Source: Hyposmocoma kahamanoa
Taxonomy: Eukaryota; Arthropoda; Insecta; Lepidoptera; Cosmopterigidae
DNA: 64,000 nucleotides
NCBI RefSeq assembly: GCF_003589595.1
Contig: NW_020653750.1
Location: 8,411,742-8,475,741, forward strand
Direction of reading: 5' to 3'
Below the pieces are notes generated by a model, which had not been told where the DNA came from, ran no database searches, and worked only from the letters and a program-made list of their open reading frames with translations. The position numbers were made by a program, and so were the translations under genes. This document shows positions 11,140 through 23,092 of the stretch, piece after piece (position 1 is the stretch's first letter; each line of letters starts with the position of its first letter).

Positions 11140-11420
11140 TGATATTCAATTGTTTTTGTGAAATTACTCCACTAGTTTAATAAAAGTATTAATACAAAGG
11201 TCGAACACTAAGAAAAAATCTTTCGATCCGGCTGGATTCGAACTAACGTCTTCCAGCAAAACGTGTCAGGCGCAATGCCAACTAATCCACGCAACAAACT
11301 AGCAAATCTTAAAAATTTTTGTATGTGCTTGTTGCAGATCTTTGTTTCAGGTTTTTGACGTTCGTATCGAAGGATTTTTTCTTAGTGTTCGATATTTGAT
11401 TAATCATTTGTGGACTAAGT
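11140..11420 (-). repeat. SINE S2 copy in foldback arrangement
   Basis: The minus strand holds an S2 tRNA-like core (B box GTTCGAATCC, degenerate A box). The left arm CGAACACTAAGAAAAAATC is repeated inverted just to the right as GATTTTTTCTTAGTGTTCG at about 11370-11393, so the unit can fold on itself. The upstream flank GATATTCAATTGTTTTTGTG is shared with the copy at 0.9 kb. Confidence 0.7.
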
Positions 11421-12082
11421 AAGGTTCCGCTTATAATTGTGAAACTTGAAACCGCTGTATACAGCCAATAAAGTGGCTATAATATTATTATACGAAAAAA
11501 GCATCAGCGTAAGTATCTCAGTCACAAAGGAGGGCGAAACATAATGAGGCCGGTAATGGAACGTCGAATCACGTCAGATGAGGGTCGCACCTACAGCCTC
11601 CGCCATCTCCCTAACAATACATTCCATTAGCCTTCGAACAATCGGGCCGTAGATAATAATTATGTTCCTGGCTTTCATTAAAGCGTTTTCACTTGATTGA
11701 CTGCCAACATTTACTATATAACAAACTATTAATACCTAATTACTAAGAATACAGTATTATAAGCAATGGTCGAAACAGGGTATTCCAAATGAGTAGATAA
11801 ATATCTACATATGGATATAAGGATTGACATGGAGTGGTTAAAACCACCAAATATTAATTAATTACTTTTTTCTACAATGTCCGCATTATCTAAAACAAAC
11901 TATTGCGTGTACCTTATTAAAAAATGTTTACTTGGTGAAAGGTTAGTTATTTATCTTTACATGACACTAGAATTACTTTAAAATCCAACTTCAGCTTCCT
12001 AGGTGAACAGTTTTATCCTACGAAGCAGTACAAATTATTTATTATAGTAAAATAAGCAATTAATTACTATTTGGTGTATTTA

Positions 12083-12114
12083 AATTTTTATTGAATTGAT
12101 ATTCAATAAAAATT
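12083..12114. repeat. perfect 13-bp hairpin
   Basis: AATTTTTATTGAA and TTCAATAAAAATT form exact 13-bp arms with a 6-base loop, directly before the S2 copy that follows. It carries the GATATTCAAT block that also precedes other S2 copies. Confidence 0.8.
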
Positions 12115-12225
12115 CATGGTTTAGTTGGCATAGCCTCTGACACGGTTTGCTAGAAGACGTCTTTTTGAATCCGGCCGGATTGAAGGAATTTTTTCTAATT
12201 GTTCGGACTTTATATTATTAATTAT
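12113..12225 (+). repeat. tRNA-derived SINE, family S2
   Basis: It reads GGTTTAGTTGGCATAG (A-box region), GCACGGTTTGCT-like middle and TTTGAATCCGGCCGG (B-box region) on plus, followed by GATTGAAGGAATTTTTTCTAA. Degenerate copy. Confidence 0.7.
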
Positions 12226-12632
12226 ACTATTTGGTGGTTTTAAGCACCCTATGAAAATTAACAAGAGTTATAACCAATGGTTGGAACCATTAGGTAAATA
12301 GTTGGAACCATTGGTTCTAAGTCTTGTGAATTTTCAGTGATCATTTTTTTCTTTATCATCCTTGATTTTTATCCTAAACAATAAGTTTAAGGTACTTTGG
12401 CCAAGTATCGATAATAATCAATGAAACATGGAAGTCTTGTTCACGTTTTATCAAAATTATAATAATAAACGGTTTATATTATATTTATGGGAGTTTTATA
12501 TATAAGATTTAAATTAAAAACGAAACAAAATATTTCCGTGTAGTACGCCCCAAAAAATTATGTAACTGGACTGGAATGTGACCCGTATTGAAGCTAAAAG
12601 CAGCACGTTTTTATTTATTTTTATTGGTATTA

Positions 12633-13940
12633 CGTGAGGCGCACTATAACTTTCCGGAATTAACAAGAAAAAAATATTATAAATGGTCAGAAATGAATTT
12701 ATTATGTCTCAAAATATTCTCCGTTAGCGTTAATGCACTTTTTCATACAAATGAACCAATTTTCAAAACATTCATGCCACTCCTCCGTGACAATCTCTGT
12801 TTTAAGGGTAAGTATGGGTTACAGTTAACATATTTTTCATACTCTTTCACAGCCTCTTTCGGTGATGAAAATCGTTGACCACATAATATAATAGTCACAA
12901 GGTGCCAGGTTGGGACTGTACGCGGGATGGCTCATAAGGTCAACGTTTTTCACCTTCAAAAATTCATTTGTCTGTCTGGCCGTGTGAGAACTGGCATTAT
13001 CGTGGTGAAAGATAATACGTGTTTGTGGTTATTTTTACGGAATTTGTCAATAACTTCCGGCAAACAAATGGTAGTGTACCAATCACTATTCACGGTACAA
13101 CGCACTCATGGCAATCGTGGCACACGTGGCTACTGTTGTAGCCACGTGTCCAGTTTTATTTAAAACGAAGCCACCATCCGCAGAGGCACTTTGCACGCGC
13201 GCCACTTTTGTTGGTTTCGGCTCATCTCGAAAGACCCATACACTAGATTGCTGCTTTGTTTTGGGATCGTAACTATAAATCCATGTTTCGTCACCTGTTA
13301 CTATCTCCCACACCAAATTTGATGCCTCTTCGTTGAATCTGGTAAGCATGGCATTGCACCAAGTGACGTGATCCGTTTTTTGAGCCTCAGTGAAATTGTG
13401 TGGGTGGTCCACCGAGAGCACAGCTTTTTCACACCCAAATGTTTGTGTGGTATTGATTGTATTTGACTCATGCCTATGCCTAAAGATGCCCGAATCTCAT
13501 TGTATGTCACATGCCTGTATGTTTTGATCATACGGTGCACAGCATCGATATTTTTGTTGTTCACAGCAGTGGACGGGCGACCATCACGAAATTCGTCACT
13601 GAGATTCACACGACCGCGTTTGAATTCTCAAATCAGCTATAAGTAGTCGTTTTGCATGGTGCTTCATCGCCAAAAGCAGTTTGAAGTCGAGGGAAGCTCC
13701 GCTGAGCTGTTAAATTTCACTTGAATTCGTAGAAAATCATACTACGAAAATTGTCACGAATTAAATCCATGGTGATATAGACAACCAATTTCTAAAATGA
13801 CGCCACAATGTAAAAATAAGTGACAGCCAGATGAAACAAATTGTATTCTACAGCCAAAGAGTTCCATTTTGAATGTTGTAATTACTTTTTAAATATTGTT
13901 TGTGTAAGTGGACAGTTTCGAAAACTTATAGTGCGCCCTG
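12633..13940 (-). mobile_element. mariner-like element, copy B, near full length
   Basis: 1308 bp flanked by TA at both ends (12631-12632 and 13941-13942), the expected mariner target duplication. The termini CGTGAGGCGCACTATAAC and ATAGTGCGCCCTG are inverted, extending inward through TTTCCGGAA-like sequence. It encodes a decayed transposase on minus. Confidence 0.93.
12712..13770 (-). pseudogene. mariner transposase pseudogene (copy B)
   Basis: From the N terminus one can read the helix-turn-helix region (NLSDEFRDGRPSTAV, then GIGMSQIQSI), then TGDETWIYSYDPKTKQQSS with the first catalytic Asp, and FNKTGHVAT. Two reading frames overlap near 13.3-13.4 kb, so at least one frameshift is present, and an insertion (GCAATCGTGGCACACG) duplicates part of the sequence near 13.1 kb. 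The C-terminal end, with TGG where copy C has a stop, runs to a TAA at 12712. The usual family length is about 340-350 residues. It is not functional. Confidence 0.87.
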
Positions 13941-14657
13941 TATACAAATAGCAACTATTATAATTGTGTCACATTAGTGTTACATTGTCAACTTATAATT
14001 TATTTGCCTTCGAGAAGCAAGCCAACAGTGGATGAATGTGAGCTGATGTTTAATTTATTTGCCTAGCTAGTGAATACGCTGGTGGTGTACAGTGTCTGGC
14101 AGATTTAAGACTTTCTTTTTAAACCTATTAAGATAATAAATAAATAATAAGAGAGCGTTGTTCCTAAAGTAACAATACAGCACGTAACAAAGTCGTTTTA
14201 TGAATTAACCCAGTGGATAAAACGAGGTTAAAAACGCTACAATCTGATTATTACAGAATCCCAGCCGGGGGCGACAATCGTTGATACAAAAACATATGGC
14301 ACTGGAAACGCGCTCAAACACTACCCATTTATCGCCGCTGCACACCCATAAGTCAACTGTCACCATAATCGTTTGTTTCACGCTCACTTGCCTTTTTGAA
14401 AATGTCCCACATCCATATAGTAATGCTTGATAAAAGTTCATCTATCAATAACTGATCCTGTGCCCTTTTGTTTATCTATAAAGTTTAATTAAAAGTATTT
14501 CCCCTCTCTTATTACAGGTAGCAACTCTGGCAAAACGTAAAAAAGTTAAAAGCCACCTTTCCTCTTATTAAATAAATGGAGCTGTTGTAAGTCAAAATAC
14601 AATTTTTTGGCTTTTTAACTTAAATATATCCTTTGTTTATGTAATAGGTTCCATATT

Positions 14658-14940
14658 TAAAAACGCAAGATTTGTTCGCCCCGTCCATTGACTTACAAAT
14701 AAATGGACGACGGGTCTAATACAAAAACCACGAAAAAAATGTCCCAAGTCAACCTATTCGAAATTTAAATTGTAATGTCATCGCAGTATCGCGCTGTCAG
14801 TAGAACAAGTGAAGACTAAAGCGGAGTGTCGCGCTCTGTATACGATTTTAGCGCCTTAAAAGTGCGGACACTTTTTAGCGCGGACCCGACGTCCATATAA
14901 TTGTAAGTCAATGGCCCCGTCACTTAATATTATAAAAAGA
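14658..14940 (+). repeat. R1 3' end fragment split by a P1 MITE
   Basis: Before insertion the target read TTTGTTCGCCCCGTC followed by ACTTAATATTATAAAA, the poly(A)-side end of R1. The MITE at 14686-14913 separates the two parts with the target GCCCCGTC duplicated. Confidence 0.8.
14686..14913. mobile_element. P1 MITE copy 2, 8-bp TSD, inserted in R1
   Basis: 228 bp, inverted relative to the copy at 2792. The ends CATTGACTTACAA and TTGTAAGTCAATG are flanked by exact GCCCCGTC duplications (14678-14685 and 14914-14921). The very high similarity to copy 1 points to recent activity. Confidence 0.93.
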
Positions 14941-15041
14941 AACATACATAGAAAAGGGTATATTAAGTTAAAAATTCACGTGATTACGCAGCTGTTGCCG
15001 CTGCCCGACCTAGTACTCCACAACCACAACCCAGGCAATCA

Positions 15042-15506
15042 ATGAAGGGAAAACCGAAAAAGAAACTCGTATCTGGAGCTGCGTCGTCAGTACCACCGAG
15101 ACGAGTTGATCAGTGCGACGAGGACGGCTTTCGGAAGGTGGAAAAGAAAAAGAAGAACACCAGCCGAAACCTTAGTGGCCACGCCCTGACTGGCCCGAAT
15201 CATTTATTGCGTCCAGCGGTACCGACGACGTTGTTATACGTGTCGCGTCTTCATTACTCCACCAAGTCTGCGGATATTGTGGACTACATGCGAGTGAAGG
15301 CCAATGCAAACCTGAGGGTCGAGCGGTTGGAGTCGCGCCACAATGTGAATTTTAATTCATTTGTGGTGCGAGTACCAACTCAACACCTGTCGACTTTCAT
15401 GAGAGAAGACTTTTGGTCGAAGGGTGTCATGTACCGGCGTTTCCGAGGACGCTACCGGACACCCACGTTGCGTCACACGTCAAAGTACATACGTGTAAAT
15501 AAATAG
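15042..15506 (+). CDS. LINE ORF1-like (gag-like) protein, partial
   Basis: The 154-residue open frame has a basic start (KGKPKKK, KVEKKKKN) and then a compact domain: LLYVSRLHYSTKSADIVDY, NANLRVERLESRH, FVVRVPTQHLSTFM, REDFWSKGVMYRRFRGR. The pattern YV(S/G)RL...DFWxxGVxxRxFRG is typical of the C-terminal RNA-binding part of ORF1 proteins of insect non-LTR retrotransposons, which coat element RNA. The frame is also open upstream of the ATG (YAAVAAARPSTPQPQPR), so it is probably a 5'-truncated ORF1. No zinc knuckle or reverse transcriptase follows; instead there is a 3' trailer and an A-rich tail. A host gene is unlikely. Confidence 0.72.
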   Translation: MKGKPKKKLVSGAASSVPPRRVDQCDEDGFRKVEKKKKNTSRNLSGHALTGPNHLLRPAVPTTLLYVSRLHYSTKSADIVDYMRVKANANLRVERLESRHNVNFNSFVVRVPTQHLSTFMREDFWSKGVMYRRFRGRYRTPTLRHTSKYIRVNK

Positions 15507-15650
15507 TGTTATATGCATATTATCATGTTATATTGTTTTATTATATTATTGTTATATTATATGTATGTTAGTCTGTAAGGTATGTATCTATGGGTCCTAG
15601 TTGCCTGAAGTAAATAAATAAATAAAAAAAAATAAAAAGAAAAAAATGGT
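15507..15650 (+). repeat. 3' trailer and A-rich tail of the ORF1 retroelement
   Basis: AT-rich trailer containing GGGTCCTAGTTGCCTGAAGT, then AAATAAATAAATAAA and an A-rich run to about 15650. This GGTCCTAGTTGCCTGAAATAAA-like end is familiar from lepidopteran retroelements. It directly follows the ORF1-like stop codon, so the unit ends without an ORF2. Confidence 0.7.
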
Positions 15651-16039
15651 ACTTTGAGTTACAACGACTTACGTGGGAGATATTAAAAATCTTCCATTGA
15701 AATAGCCGGCTCGTGTTCGTTTGTTGTACTATAGACGCTTTGTATATACCTAAACATTGGCCTATCAGGGGGATTACAAAATAATGTGTTACCAATAAAA
15801 GAGTGGCGGCCATGCGTGTAGCTGTCTTTTATTCATACATTTTAGCAACAGGGCACATTCAACGAGCCGAGAAACCGGTGGCTGGCAATGCGAGCACACT
15901 ACGAACTCCGCCATTTTATTCAATACACCATTCTTTTGGTGAGCGAACGGGAAAACTTTTTTGACATTCCCGAGACGCAATGGCTTATTTGGAGAACTGT
16001 TTACAAATATTTCATATTGGCTACACTATGTGGTTTAAC

Positions 16040-16106
16040 GCTTGACGACCTCCGTGGTCGAATAGCTTGCACACTCTCTGATCGGGTTGCATCCTCGGAC
16101 GGGTCT
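16040..16106 (+). repeat. SINE S3 fragment
   Basis: GACGACCTCCGTGGTCGAAT and GCTTGCACAC match the head of the S3 SINE at 43474. The rest of the element is missing. Confidence 0.55.
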
Positions 16107-16395
16107 TTTTTTTTATAATACTAAATAACGGGGCGAACAAATCTAGCGCCTTAAGGTAAGCGATACATCTGTCCATAACAGTTGCAGTGCCACTCAGAGC
16201 TTTAAATCGTAAACATCTAAGGGGCACTGCGACTGTGCCCGTCATCCTGAGATATAAGTTGACAAGTTCCATGTGCCTGTAATTTCACCATAACCCATAC
16301 TTACCCTTAAAATCGGAACACAGTAATGCTGACACTACTGTTTGGTGACAGGAAGTGGTAAGGTTGCAGTACTTCCACTACTAAGGATCTAGCTA
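16107..16395 (-). repeat. R1 repeat, near complete
   Basis: Starts at TTTTTTTTTATAATACTAAA, then GGGGCGAACAAAT, CCATAACAGTTGCAGTGCC, GAGCTTTAAATCG and TGACAAGTTCCATGTGCC. It loses the family pattern near the CTCTTTCACAAGGAGC-type end. Confidence 0.85.
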
Positions 16396-16899
16396 CTGCT
16401 ACGAAGGAAGGGGAGCTTGTCATTAAGTTGGTTATAAGAACTTATTTTGCATTATTAACATCAGGAATGTTTTTGTTAAAAAGGTATTCTCAGAAAAAGT
16501 AAATAAGAAGAAAACAAATACTGAATTGAAGCGAAAGCTTCAATTTATGTACAGAATAAGCTATTACAAAGCAAAGTATAATTTTGACAGCGGCTAAATT
16601 ATTACGTCATTTTTCATTAACGCTACATTGCAGCGGAGGCTGGGCAGTTAATTCTGTATTGTTAAAATCACAATTGGTAATTGTTATACTATAAAAAGCC
16701 TTAAATAGAATTATTATTATTTAAAAATGCTTTTTAATTTTATGTGTGCGTCACTATTACTTATTATTAATGAAATAGGGTTAGTTATAGAGTAGGCAAA
16801 CTTCGCCAAGTCTAAGTAATGATAACCACATACGATCATATTTTTTATAATACTGATTTCCTACATTTAAATAGATATTCTATATCTTAGTAGAGGTCC

Positions 16900-17178
16900 T
16901 TGTGAAAGAGTCCGTCCAGAGAAGTACTGCCTTACCTATTTCTGCCGCTAAGCATTAATGTGAGCATTACTGCGTTTCGGTTTTGAAGGGTATGGGTGCT
17001 GGTGAAATTACAGGTACATGAGACTTGTAAACTTATGTCTCACGTGCGCAGTGGCAGCGCCCCTCAGATCTTTGAGATTTAAAGCTCTGAGTGGCACTAG
17101 ACCTGTTAGGGACACACGTTTCGCTTACCACCCGGCACACGACGTGATCGTCCCGTCATTTAGTGTCATAAAAAAGAA
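16900..17178 (+). repeat. R1 repeat, near complete
   Basis: Plus orientation: GTGAAAGAGTCCGTCCAGAG, CTATTTCTGCCGCTAAGCA, GGGTGCTGGTGAAATTACAG, AGATTTAAAGCTCTGAGTGG, CACACGACGTGATCGTCCCG, and an end TGTCATAAAAAAG. It gives the element orientation, with the A-rich end last. Confidence 0.85.
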
Positions 17179-17239
17179 TCTCCTAAGACCCAGTAAGCTA
17201 GGGAGAAGTGCTACGTCCAAAATTTATTAAAATGTACTA

Positions 17240-18960
17240 AATGTAACACGCTTCGGGTCCAAGCAAATAACGGATTTTTCTGGGTGACCCTGGTCATATA
17301 GAAATATATTATAGCGCTAAATTTGACTACGATATTTTAATTATGTTACACAATGGGCGGATACGTGATCTGTGAGGAATGCTTTTTTCTAGATCTAAAT
17401 CACTTCACATATTATGTACATTTTGACGGAGATGAGGAAAATTGGATTAAAACGGATTCGACTATTTAGTTATCATAATTATTTTACATTTCATTATCAT
17501 TATATTTTACATTACACAGACATACAATCCACGATATTAATAAGACGTGATAATCGTTATCAAAATAAACTTAAACTCCGTTTCTCTGGCTTAAAACTAT
17601 TCTTTATTAAATTTTCACATTCATTAAAAATTTGGAAAAAAGAATGGGCTATGAAAAACAGTTGAAGGATTTTTTGATTAAAAAAAGCTATTATAATATA
17701 TCACATTTTTTTGAAAACGGGAATGTTTGAGACACACTTAGGTCAGTTGTTATCCGTTATAAGTCACTATCTGTAATATTTTCAAATTATAATTATTGTA
17801 TATGTGTCAAAGTGTAAATATTATTTTTAAATAATTAAGATTTTTCTTACTTATGTCATCTAGTGACGAACCCGAGAACGCAATGACGTATCTCGGGCAG
17901 AGTTGAGGTGGGGCGCGAGGGAGGCAGGGGTTGAGAAAAAGAAATGGCGGTGTCACGAATGTCTGGTTGATGCCGTTCAAAACTTGATTGTTTTTTTTGA
18001 GATTTCAACAAAAGTTAAGAGACGCCGCGTCCTTGGACCACTACCTGAAACCTGCCGGTTCATTTGGTCGTTTGTTAATTGAATGGAATTGTAAGTTGGA
18101 ACGGCGAGTGTTTGATTTCGACTGCCCGAGTACGAATGAAGACCGCAGGAAATGAAGATGATAACGTCCACGTTTGTAGTCCTGATTGGATATATACATA
18201 TTAATGCATAATTTGTACTTGGTGAAAATGGAAAATTATAATTTATTTCGCGATGTAAATGTAATGTAATAATAGTAATGTTTAACAATAATTATAAAAA
18301 CAATAATATAATTAATTAACGAACTAAGTTCAAGCCTGCAATGTATTTAAATTTAAATTTTATTGTAAGTGTAACTTTGCTACGCCCTTGCAGGGTATCA
18401 CATGTATGTACCAAAAGCAGTTGTAAGTTTAATCTGTAATATTCATGTGAAATGTAAATACATTAATAAATTTCTGCCCTCCTTATCCATTATCAACACA
18501 TTTGTACTTTGGTAACTTTCGAGATATTGGCACTCAAAGTTTTTTATTTGAAAAATGTCACATACACTGATTTTGCTTTACAATAAAACTAAAATTAAAT
18601 AAGATATATAAAAACCGCTTATAGAGGGTTGTAGATCTTGTTTTGCTGATTTCAGATATGTTAATAACACAATTTCGCTTAAAAGTCTATTACGTTACTT
18701 ATGATACAAAGAGCAGAATAATGGAAATATTGGTTAGAAAACGTAGCCAGTCACGAACAGCGAATAGACATGATGAAAAATGTACACATAAATTGCAACA
18801 CACTCACAGAGCCCAAGTTAGTATAAGTTTCCTTTCTCGTTACTATTCATGGCGCAATAAATAACTAAATGATATGATTTTTATTATTTCCTACTTGCTC
18901 AGTATCTGTACTTAATTGTACTTATAAAAATATAAGTAACTTGAATTACTACTCCGTGAA
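17240..18960. other. no gene seen
   Basis: AT-rich and unassigned. A short GC-richer patch at 17.87-17.96 kb (GGTGGGGCGCGAGGGAGGCA) does not form a convincing exon. The minus-strand open frame at 17.98-18.29 kb has no recognisable domain. Confidence 0.45.
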
Positions 18961-18967
18961 CTCAGTA

Positions 18968-19195
18968 ATAATAATAATAATAACGCGTACACACTCATAG
19001 CCAGTCACTATGGAAACTCTGTATCGCGGGTGCCATCGACACACCCATAGACAACCGCAAATTACACCCAAATTCACGAGAGAAATAAATATAGGCTATA
19101 CAAATATTTCTCCCCGCCCGGGAATCGAATCCGGAACTTCTGCGTGGCGGTCCGCATGGTCACCGTTCGGCCACGAAGGCAGTTGTCAGTGTACT
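18968..19195 (-). repeat. tRNA-derived SINE, family S4
   Basis: The minus strand reads CGTGGCCGAACGGTGACC (A-box region, of the Leu/Ser tRNA type), then GGATTCGATTCCCGGG (B box), GAAATATTTGTATAGCC, CTCGTGAATTTGGGTGTAAT, and a (TTA)n tail of about six units at the low-coordinate end. Other copies are at 47.55, 56.03 and 60.94 kb. Complete from head to tail. Confidence 0.85.
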
Positions 19196-19407
19196 ATCGA
19201 CTATCGTTAAATCGTTGTAAATAACTGCGCTTGTGGTGAACATATTTTTTTTCATGCAGGTAATTTTACCCTCATATAAAATTAATAAAATAAATAACAC
19301 AAGCGCAACTACACAGATACCACCACCAAAAATATACATGAGTTTCTATATGCCTTTTTTTGGGAGGGTTCCTCAGGGGTTGTTGATAGTTCGACACTCG
19401 GCTGAAG

Positions 19408-20027
19408 AATAGAGTTGGGTAAAAAATGTCGATATTTTTAATCTCGATATATCAAAAATCGATCTATTTTATCGCAGCCAAAGCAAGTACTATGTGAATA
19501 TTTGCAAATAATACCAATTACATAATTTGTTCAGCGTAGTTTTGTAGAACAAATTGCAGCAGGCGACCATTACTCTATTTCTCACTCAATCTTTCTTTAA
19601 TAAAATTTGTTACAACTTCGACACGTGCCTACAATTTTTAGAATTTTATTTTATACATATACTTAATACATATATTTTGGTAAGTATTGGCTTTGGGAAA
19701 AATATCGGTATAACATTTCTCTCGATAAATATTGATATTGTTTGTAAATATCGAAACGATATTACATCGACAAATTTTTTCCATTGCCCATTACCACCTT
19801 TAAAATTTGAAAATAACGCAACATTCAATTGTTCATTTATTATACATCCTCTATTATTGTATCTAATTAATTCCGGCCGTTCCAAACTTGTGTCTATTCA
19901 ATATAAACCTAATCCTAATAGTCAGTCCAAAGTAAAGGTTAATTGCGCAAAGTTAAGGTGGTGAAGACCAAACTAGTTGGTAACTCCATACGCGGCCGGA
20001 CACGTCGGCGGCCAACTTCACCCAACT
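19408..20027. mobile_element. possible hAT-like MITE
   Basis: The left end TAGAGTTGGGTAAAA and the right end CACCCAACTCTG are inverted over about 12 bp, and the interior is rich in ATCGATA-like motifs. The end resembles the TAGAGATGGG end at 5474. No 8-bp duplication is visible, so this is tentative. Confidence 0.35.
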
Positions 20028-20459
20028 CTGTCCAACTCTCCGGGACTGATCGGAAGCTGGGAAATTTATTAGCCTTAACATGCTCCGCACCATTGAAATG
20101 TAATTTATTAAGCCCCGTTCAATTTAATCCTTTGCTTTGTTAGGGTACATAATAATGGTCCATTTTTTAGTAATATTGTATAACCGGGTGACATAAAAAA
20201 ATTAAGAATTGTAAATGTGTCTGTTCTGTGGTATTATGGCAAGGACAAAACAAAATAAAACATTCGGGAAAATATTAGTACACAACAAATATTTTTCATG
20301 TTCAGTGAGAATTAAAATTAATTGAAAGGTTCCCAAATAAAGTCGCTTTTTTCATTAGCAAAATGTAACTCACATTACCTAGCTTAATGAAGAAAAAGGA
20401 TTTTAAAATGCAATCCGTAACATTACGGAGCCTAAAGTCTTGCAGAATACTGACATTTC

Positions 20460-20522
20460 ACACACGCACACGCACACGCACGCGCACACGCACACGCACA
20501 CGCACGCGCACTCGCACACGAG
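20460..20522. repeat. (CACACG)n microsatellite
   Basis: Imperfect hexanucleotide run of CACACG, CACGCG and CACTCG units. It generates long Arg-Thr open frames on plus that are not genes. Confidence 0.95.
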
Positions 20523-20569
20523 CTACGAAAGCTACGCAAAAACCTGTTCTACGCAGCCGTTTGCACTTT

Positions 20570-20700
20570 GGACGTCGGATGAGGAGGTCCCGGGATCGAT
20601 TTCCGTTAGGACTAATATGAGAAGTGTCCTTTTCTCAATCGATCCCAATCTGAGTGATCTGGGTAATTCCTCGGAATGAATACCGCCAGACAATTGATAT
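20570..20700 (+). repeat. possible tRNA-derived SINE, family S5
   Basis: GGATGAGGAGGTCCCGGGATCGATTTCC (in two blocks: GGATGAGGAGGTCCC and GGGATCGATTTCC) parallels the B-box region of the minus-strand S5 copy at 58646. The head is degenerate. Confidence 0.45.
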
Positions 20701-22064
20701 GGCTGTCTGGCACATTATTTCAGCAGACTAACTAGCATGTCCCAGAACAGTCCCACTAGAGGTAGTTGATAAATAACGTATTTCACAAACAAAATCATGC
20801 GCGAAAACTCCGTTCTGTAAGAGCCTGGCGACTGCGGTACTCATTGTAGCTCGCTTTTGTTTTTAAATTCTAATTATGAACGAAGAAATAAAAAATGATT
20901 ATTAATAACGACTACTAGAAAGTAGCCGCTTGCCAAAACCATTTATCGTGACGTAAGTGATAGGCGTGACAAAATCACGGTAATTTGTCACTGTGATTTT
21001 TTTTGTAACTGGAACGGTAGTCACGGTAATCGAAGCATAACGCTTTTCCCCGGAAGCAAGGTAGGTAGTGCAGCAGAGACCTAAGCTCATTCTTTCTCGT
21101 GTACAAAATGCAATGCTTGATGTTTTTCACTTCATGTGAACACTGAAAGCGCGTTTCATTTCGGTCTCAACGCCATCTAGATTACTAAATTATCACACTA
21201 ATAAATATATTTTTTATTTCTAATGTATATATTACTTAAGTACTACATACTATATGCGAATCCACGATTCCAATCGTCTAAGAAACTTAGTTTTAAGTAT
21301 CGAACAAAAATGCCAAGTGTCGTAGCATTCGCTTCATAGCTTTTACATCTGCTTACCTTCTTCAAATATTCACTTTTGGCCAATTGTACGTACATTTATT
21401 TTGAGCAAACTTATTACACAAATGATGGATGTATGTTCAGAAGACAGATCGGCTCAATATTACAATTTCCTTATTTTAAGGAAATACTTTATACCATAAC
21501 TTTGTTAAGTAACCAACGCATCGTATTTTTGAATATCATTAAAGAACCGAAAACAAGTCCGTAAATAATTTAAAGAAGAGCAGTATTGTTCACTTTGTTA
21601 TTAAATTCTTGAGTACCTAAGAAAACAGTTACTTAAACAAAACACCAAGTTTGGTGAATTTCCTTTTATTGTAATTGACCTCGGACAGAGGTTGTTCACC
21701 ATCTCGTAATGTCCTTTTACCAAAGTGACTTCGAAACTTTACTTTTCAAAAGTGGCATATTAAAAATACAAAGCTCGTAAACAGTACGCTGCGAACAAAG
21801 AGGGAACTGTGTTTAGAATCTTCAAGAACTTGTAGTAGCTTTTACATAACATTTGCTCAGGTGCGAATCTTGAATGCAAAATGCCAATGTTTCCATATTT
21901 TCCATACAAACTTTGCAATTTCTAGTTGTGGGAAGTTATAAGTTCAAAAATTTTACACCTGCCTGGAAAGTTTCTGATCTGTTAGGTACTATAACAGAGT
22001 ACCTAGCTTACTTTTTATTTGCGAGTATACGTAAACATTAAAAGGGAGTTATATATAACTATTT

Positions 22065-22170
22065 TATTTTATTATACCAAGTGACGGGACGAACGAGTCG
22101 TGCACCTGGTCCATAATAGTTGTAGTGCCACACAGAGCTTAAAATCGCAAAAGATCTGATCGATATTTAT
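22065..22170 (-). repeat. R1 repeat fragment
   Basis: The poly(A)-side third only: TATACCAAGTGACGGGACGA, then TCCATAATAGTTGTAGTGCC and AGAGCTTAAAATCGCAAA. It ends abruptly at AGATCTGA. Confidence 0.8.
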
Positions 22171-22251
22171 GATTTTTACTGACCCGAAGGAACCTATACT
22201 GCCATCGAAACGAAAAAGGCACAACTAACGTTTTTATAAATATTGAGAATA

Positions 22252-22640
22252 CATTTTTTTTATTTATTGTTTATTTATTTATTTTATTCACAATTAAAAA
22301 GTTTACAAAAAGAAACACAAGACAGCGAATAAACACCATTAACAGATTTATATATCGCTGCCATCACATGCTATCAGGCGTCTAACAAAATAATTACTGA
22401 CCAATACTTATACGTATCTAATAATTTACGCAGCTTACACTTAAGAACTAATAACTTTAACAATTTGATAAATAAATTGACCTAAGGATCGTTTTACAAT
22501 TTTTTGGTTTACCTATAAGTTTATCAAAAACGTCACTTGGCAATTTATTAAGCGGTAATGGTAACATATATCTCTAGATACGCTTTCCATAATTGTTATT
22601 GTATGGAGGAAGAATATACCTTGGTAGGTAAATTAGATTA
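22252..22640 (-). repeat. probable LINE 3' end
   Basis: The plus strand begins with a T-rich run (TTTATTTATTGTTTATTTAT), then AAAAAGTTTACAAAAAG and ACATGCTATCAGGCGTC. It looks like the tail and 3' UTR of a minus-strand non-LTR element. No coding remnant was recognised. Confidence 0.4.
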
Positions 22641-22811
22641 CGCAATTTACCGATTCTTGTCGTTTGTTTTAACATGTCAATTTTATCTATTTCATCACAA
22701 ATTATGTATATATTTATTTTACTATATACTGTTTACTGTGTTTTAATTGTATGTTTGTACTGAATCAAAGACACGATGCTATTTATTGGCCTACATTTTG
22801 TTTTTGACAGT

Positions 22812-23092
22812 ATTTTTTTTATCAAGTGGCGGGACGAACAAGTCCTGTACCTGAAGGTAAGCTACACGCCTATCCATAACAGTTGCAGTGCCACACAGAG
22901 CTTTAAATCGCAAAGATCTGAAGGGCACTGCTACTGCGCCCGTCACATTGTGACATAAAGTTGACAAGTCCCATGTGCCTGTAATTTCTCCAGTATTTCT
23001 CGTCACATTACGGCTTAGCGACAGAAATAGGTAAGGTAGTAGTACTTCCTTGAAGGAACTCTCTCACAAGGCACTCCATTGCTGCTAAAACA
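22812..23092 (-). repeat. R1 repeat, near complete
   Basis: Reads TATCAAGTGGCGGGACGAAC, GTAAGCTACACGCC, CCATAACAGTTGCAGTGCC, GCAAAGATCTGAAGGGCACT, AGTTGACAAGTCCCATGTGC, and ends ACAAGGCACTCCATTGCTGC. Confidence 0.88.

Noticed and set aside
17870..18290. Exon candidate in a GC-richer patch
   Set aside because: No domain, no splice site pair, and stops in the promising frames.
20387..20680. Open frames rich in Arg-Thr or His-Thr
   Set aside because: They are translations of the CACACG microsatellite.
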